Shown here: piece by piece, positions 60,438-64,000 of the stretch
Numbering within the stretch: position 1 is the stretch's first letter
Layout: each line of letters starts with the position of its first letter
DNA from: Microbacterium sp. MPKO10
GTDB lineage: Bacteria; Actinomycetota; Actinomycetes; Actinomycetales; Microbacteriaceae
Reading direction: 5' to 3'
Assembly (NCBI RefSeq): GCF_026107415.2
Contig: NZ_JAPCHX010000001.1
Span: 124,001-188,000 of the forward strand
Length of the DNA: 64,000 bases
The notes under the pieces: model-generated
Told to the model about the DNA's origin: nothing
The model's database searches: none
Seen by the model: only the letters and a program-made list of their open reading frames with translations
Position numbers and translations under genes: made by a program

Positions 60438-62345
60438 ATGCAGTTTCACCACCACGGATACGTGTCAGGCGACCCCCGTGTACAGCCTGCGGCTGGCAGG
60501 GGCGTTGATCGCCCCGCCGATCTTCCCGACACAACAGACGTTCTGATCGTCGGATCGGGCCCGGCCGGGATGCTCCTTGCGGCGCAGCTCTCGCAGTACC
60601 CAACCGTCACGACACGACTCATCGAGCGCCGCCCCGGGCGTCTCGAGATCGGCCAGGCCGACGGCATTCAGGCGCGCAGCGTCGAGACCTTCCAGGCCTT
60701 CGGCTTTGCCGAGGCGATCACGGCCGAGGCATACCAGATCACCTCGATGAACTTCTGGTCGCCGAACCCGGATGACGTGACGAAAATCATCCGCTCTGGT
60801 CGCGAGATCGACGACCCGAACGGCATCAGCGAGTTCCCGCACCTCATCGTCAATCAGGCACGTGTTCTCGACTACTTCGCGGCGAGCGCGAAGAATGGCC
60901 CCGGTCGCATCCAGCCCGACTACGGATACGAGTTCGTCGGGCTCACCATCCACGACGAGGGCGAGCATCCCGTCGAGGTGACCGTGCGACACACGGCCGG
61001 ACCACACCAGGGAAGCACGCGCACGATACGCGCGAAGTATGTTGTCGGCTGCGACGGCGCCCGCAGTGCGGTGCGTGAGTCCATCGGCCGCACGCTGGAC
61101 GGCGACCAGGCATTTCACGCGTGGGGCGTTATGGACGTGCTCACCGAAACCGACTTCCCCGACGTCCGCACCAAGTGTGCCATCCAGTCCGAATTCGGCA
61201 GCATCCTGCTCATCCCCCGCGAGGGCGGCTATCTGGCGCGCTGGTACGTCGATCTCGGCGAGGTCGGAGCCGACGACCATCACGAGGTGCGCTCCACCCC
61301 GATCGAGACGATCATTGCCAAGGCGAACGAGATTCTGCAGCCGTACACGCTCGAGGTGCGCAACGTCGCCTGGTGGAGCGTGTACGAAGTGGGCCACCGC
61401 GTGACCGACAAATTCGACGATGTTCCCACCGACGACACGGATGCCGTAGACCCGCGCGTCTTCATCGCCGGTGACGCCTGCCACACGCACAGCGCGAAGG
61501 CGGGGCAGGGCATGAACGTGTCGATGCAGGACGGCTTCAACATCGGCTGGAAGCTGGGGCAGGTGCTCACGGGACGCAGTCCGGAGAGCCTCTTGCGCAC
61601 CTACTCGGGCGAACGGCAGGAGATCGCGCAGAACCTCATCGACTTCGACAAGGAATGGTCGACGATGATGGCGAAAAAGCCAGAGGAATTCGAGAACCCG
61701 AAGGAGCTCAGTGACTTCTACACAGCCACTGCCGAGTTCCCTGCCGGGTTCATGACGCAGTACCGGCCGTCGATGATCACCGGTGGGGGCGAGCATCAGG
61801 AGCTCGCGACCGGGTTCCCGATCGGAAAGCGCTTCAAATCGGCACGGGCCGTTCGCGTCTGCGACACCAACCCGGTTCACCTCGGTCATCATGCCCGCGC
61901 AGATGGGCGCTGGCGCATCTATGCGTTCGCGGATGCTGCGGGGCCGGGCGAGGCATCCGCTCTCTCCGCCTGGGCGACATGGATGCTGGACGGCGACAAT
62001 TCCCCCGTGACCCGGTTCACGCCAGAGGGCGACGACATCGACAGTCTCTTCGATGTGAAGGTCATCTACCAGCAGAAGCTCGATGGCATCGACCTGGGCG
62101 ACGTTCCGACGATCTTCCTGCCGCACGGCGGACCGTTCCAGCTTGTCGACTACGAGAAGGTCTACGGGGCGCTCGAGGGCGACGACATCTTCGACGAGCG
62201 CGGCATCTCACGTGACGGCGCCGTCGTCGTCGTGCGGCCCGACCAATACGTTGCACACGTGCTGCCACTGCAGGCGACGGACGAGCTGACCGACTTCTTC
62301 GCACTGAGCATGAATGACTCGAGTCGGCAGCAGCGCACCAGCTGA
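60438..62345 (+). CDS. mobA: 3-hydroxybenzoate 4-monooxygenase-like flavoprotein
   Basis: 635 aa from the ATG at 60438 (GAAGGA 9 nt upstream); a GTG at 60390 is a weaker choice. FAD GxGxxG at DVLIVGSGPAGMLLAAQL, the aromatic-hydroxylase segments GQADGIQARSVETFQAFGFA, CDGARSAVRESIGR, and the FAD-ribityl motif FIAGDACHTHSAKAGQGMN, then a C-terminal thioredoxin-like domain. Length and segments match MobA, which converts 3-hydroxybenzoate to protocatechuate using NADPH and O2. Phenol 2-monooxygenase is the near alternative. No ring-cleavage genes lie in the window. Confidence 0.85.
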   Translation: MQFHHHGYVSGDPRVQPAAGRGVDRPADLPDTTDVLIVGSGPAGMLLAAQLSQYPTVTTRLIERRPGRLEIGQADGIQARSVETFQAFGFAEAITAEAYQITSMNFWSPNPDDVTKIIRSGREIDDPNGISEFPHLIVNQARVLDYFAASAKNGPGRIQPDYGYEFVGLTIHDEGEHPVEVTVRHTAGPHQGSTRTIRAKYVVGCDGARSAVRESIGRTLDGDQAFHAWGVMDVLTETDFPDVRTKCAIQSEFGSILLIPREGGYLARWYVDLGEVGADDHHEVRSTPIETIIAKANEILQPYTLEVRNVAWWSVYEVGHRVTDKFDDVPTDDTDAVDPRVFIAGDACHTHSAKAGQGMNVSMQDGFNIGWKLGQVLTGRSPESLLRTYSGERQEIAQNLIDFDKEWSTMMAKKPEEFENPKELSDFYTATAEFPAGFMTQYRPSMITGGGEHQELATGFPIGKRFKSARAVRVCDTNPVHLGHHARADGRWRIYAFADAAGPGEASALSAWATWMLDGDNSPVTRFTPEGDDIDSLFDVKVIYQQKLDGIDLGDVPTIFLPHGGPFQLVDYEKVYGALEGDDIFDERGISRDGAVVVVRPDQYVAHVLPLQATDELTDFFALSMNDSSRQQRTS

Positions 62346-62365
62346 CGTCCGCGTAGATTTGTCCT

Positions 62366-63313
62366 ATGCGCGCGCATCACACCCCTGATCCCAAACGCAC
62401 CACGGGACGCATCTCACGGGTGTGCGCGCTCGGAGCACTTGCCGTCGTCGTGTGGGCATGCGCGACGGGCTGGGGCGGCATTACGCACGGGCACCCAGCG
62501 TACGCAGTGCTGCTGGCTCTGACGACCCTGCTGTCGATCGGCGTGCTCATCTCTGCAGGCACGCGAGACCACCGCCGCGGACGGTGGCGAATGGCCGGCA
62601 GAATCATCACCGTGACCCTTGCCATCGTTGGAATCGCGGTCGTGGGCTGGCTTCGACCGCACTCGGCGACGGATCCTTCACTCACGGCGATGACGTCGAG
62701 CCCTGACGTGACAGTGACAGAAACGGCGACCTCAATCACGTTCATCCCGGCCGACGGAGACGAGCGCGTCGGACTGTTCTTCCAGCCCGGTGCTTTGGTC
62801 GACGCGCGCGCCTATGCGGCGACCCTCCGGCCCGTTGCGGAGTCCGGAACCACGGTCGTGATTGCCAAGCAGCCTCTTGGCATCGCCTTTCTCGCGCTCA
62901 GGGCTTTCGACGCGACGCGCTCGGCGCATCCGCTCATTGACGAATGGGTGATCGGCGGGCATTCCCTCGGCGGAACTGTTGCGGCCCAGCTCGCGGCGAC
63001 AGAGCGCACCGTGTCCGGTCTGATTCTCTTCGCGTCCTACCCCGCCTCAGATATCAGCGACGCAGACATCGTTGCTCTGTCCGTCTTCGGCACTCGTGAC
63101 GGTTTGTCGACGCCGAATAAGATCGCGGCATCACGACCGGATCTTCCCGACGGCACCGAATTTGTCGAGATCCACGGCGCTTCGCACGCTCAGTTCGGTG
63201 ACTACGGCACGCAGCGGGGCGACGGCACCCCGACAATCGACGACAACGACGCGCGCCACCAGATCTCGCGTGCGGCCGTCGACATCGTCAACGCGATCGT
63301 CACCACGCGCTGA
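62366..63313 (+). CDS. Membrane-anchored alpha/beta hydrolase
   Basis: 315 aa. TAGATT lies 6 nt before the ATG, so probably leaderless. Three N-terminal membrane spans (about 15-100) precede an extracytoplasmic alpha/beta-hydrolase domain: LFFQPGALVDARAYAATLRP, nucleophile elbow IGGHSLGGTVAAQLA (Ser), FASYPASDISDADIV (Asp), and HGASHAQFGDYGTQ (His). Substrate unknown; similar proteins are annotated as esterases or carboxymethylenebutenolidase-like. Confidence 0.83.
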   Translation: MRAHHTPDPKRTTGRISRVCALGALAVVVWACATGWGGITHGHPAYAVLLALTTLLSIGVLISAGTRDHRRGRWRMAGRIITVTLAIVGIAVVGWLRPHSATDPSLTAMTSSPDVTVTETATSITFIPADGDERVGLFFQPGALVDARAYAATLRPVAESGTTVVIAKQPLGIAFLALRAFDATRSAHPLIDEWVIGGHSLGGTVAAQLAATERTVSGLILFASYPASDISDADIVALSVFGTRDGLSTPNKIAASRPDLPDGTEFVEIHGASHAQFGDYGTQRGDGTPTIDDNDARHQISRAAVDIVNAIVTTR

Positions 63314-63416
63314 GCGGATGCTGCCTGACACCCGTCACGCGCATCGCCAGCCGCGAACGGCACCGCCATGTCATCCCAGCTCCTTCCCTGCACGCTTGTG
63401 AGGGTCGAGAGAGAAC

Positions 63417-63447
63417 TTGCGCATTAGTAACTTAAGGTCTTAAGTTA
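63417..63447 (+). promoter_or_regulatory. MarR promoter with overlapping operator
   Basis: -35 TTGCGC (63417-63422) and -10 TAAGTT (63441-63446), 18 bp apart. A perfect palindrome TAACTTAAG-GT-CTTAAGTTA (63428-63447) covers the -10. The ATG at 63453 is 6 nt after the -10, so the mRNA would be leaderless and autorepressed. Confidence 0.65.
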
Positions 63448-63452
63448 GTCAT

Positions 63453-63866
63453 ATGGATCTCGCATACGAACTGCACGACCTGGTTCGCACACTCGACCGG
63501 ATGGCCGAGAAGATCCTGCGTCCGCACGGGCTCAACTTCAACCGCTACGTGGCGCTCGTGATCGTCTCCGAACACCCGGGTCTCACCGGTCGCGACCTCT
63601 CTGGCGCCCTCGGCGTCACCGAAGCCGCGGGAAGCGGCATCGTGAGATCGCTGCTCACCCACGGTCTGATCGATGATGCTGCGGAGGCCGGCAGCGGAAA
63701 TGTCCGCCGGCTCCGCGTCACGAATGACGGAGCTGAGCTCGTCCGCCGCTGCTCACGCGAACTGGGCACGTCGCTCGACGACAATGCTCGGGCCATCGGC
63801 GTTGACCCCGCGGGTCTTGCCGCAACGATTCGTGCACTTCACGACGAGGTCCGCACGTTCCGCTGA
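63453..63866 (+). CDS. MarR-family regulator
   Basis: 137 aa. Winged HTH: LVRTLDRMAEKILRPHGLNF, GRDLSGALGVTEAAGSGIVR, and wing SGNVRRLRVTNDGAELV. Its perfect operator covers its own promoter. The downstream membrane gene, 40 bp away with its own AAGGAG, is the likely target. Confidence 0.85.
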   Translation: MDLAYELHDLVRTLDRMAEKILRPHGLNFNRYVALVIVSEHPGLTGRDLSGALGVTEAAGSGIVRSLLTHGLIDDAAEAGSGNVRRLRVTNDGAELVRRCSRELGTSLDDNARAIGVDPAGLAATIRALHDEVRTFR

Positions 63867-63906
63867 CCTCTTATCCACCATCCAGGTCGATCTCAAGGAG
63901 ATGCCC

Positions 63907-64000
63907 ATGACCGCCGTCCTCGCCAGTGCCACTATTGCTCTGGGAATTGCACGCCTCGCGATGTTCATTGCGCTGCACCTCGTACCCAACGAGTACAGCC
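63907..64000 (+). CDS. Membrane protein, DUF998-like (truncated by window edge)
   Basis: First 31 codons from the ATG at 63907 (CAAGGAG upstream; ATG at 63901 is too close to it). The residues ATIALGIARLAMFIALHLVP followed by NEYS recall DUF998 membrane proteins. Runs off the right end. Confidence 0.5.
   Translation, partial: MTAVLASATIALGIARLAMFIALHLVPNEYS

Noticed and set aside
60465-62126. 553-aa minus-strand frame opposite mobA
   Set aside because: Shadow frame; the opposite strand is a clear flavoprotein monooxygenase.

Overview
The window is high-GC DNA with an actinobacterial gene set: wHTH, LacI and GntR-FCD regulators, sugar ABC operons without their own ATPase, DUF5997, leaderless starts and divergent GH13/ABC loci. 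It most resembles the Microbacteriaceae (Microbacterium or Paramicrobacterium type). Genus is an inference; there is no rRNA to confirm it. It looks like ordinary chromosome rich in catabolic and accessory loci. I see no transposase, integrase, phage module or CRISPR array.

Layout. 0-4.2 kb: partial yeiH-type exporter with a divergent LysR regulator, an unrecognised Cys-pair protein, an AtoE-type short-chain fatty acid transporter, and tRNA-Thr and tRNA-Met. 4.2-12.7 kb: maltodextrin locus (nucleotidyltransferase, cyclomaltodextrinase-like GH13, MalG, MalF, MalE, divergent alpha-glucosidase) with two LacI-type operators. 12.8-17.6 kb: M23 peptidase with a long leader, DJ-1/PfpI protein, LysR/EamA exporter pair, tRNA-Tyr. 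17.7-28.7 kb: amino-sugar and peptidoglycan-recycling region (two PfkB kinases, LacI, GH20, RpiR, MurQ, AnmK, ABC transporter). 28.7-37.4 kb: tadA, upp, a Cys-ended leader peptide before an orphan winged-helix regulator, GNAT, a candidate sRNA, MarR, YihY, HAD, aldose epimerase. 37.4-43.8 kb: arabinoside operon (GH51, ABC transporter, LacI) bracketed by two copies of a ~90-bp palindromic repeat. 44-51.6 kb: epimerase/reductase, two paralogous lipoproteins with abnormal 5' ends, a large GH-like lipoprotein, tRNA-Arg, aldo/keto reductase, membrane proteins. 51.6-54.3 kb: Mn-type riboswitch and ferritin-VIT protein, LysR-like/DUF5997 pair. 54.4-58.5 kb: EhuBCDA-like ABC transporter and GntR. 58.6-59.5 kb: fluoride riboswitch and two crcB genes. 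59.5-64 kb: IclR and 3-hydroxybenzoate 4-monooxygenase-like gene, alpha/beta hydrolase, MarR and a truncated membrane gene.

How it works together. The three carbohydrate operons share one design: lipoprotein binding protein first, two permeases, enzymes downstream, a palindromic operator upstream and no ATPase gene, so a shared MsiK-type ATPase elsewhere is expected. Each has an RNA hairpin at or near the binding-protein/permease junction. The most striking window-wide signal is the octamer GGATGCTG: about 70 copies by eye on both strands, against two or three expected, in all reading frames and twice as tight inverted pairs.
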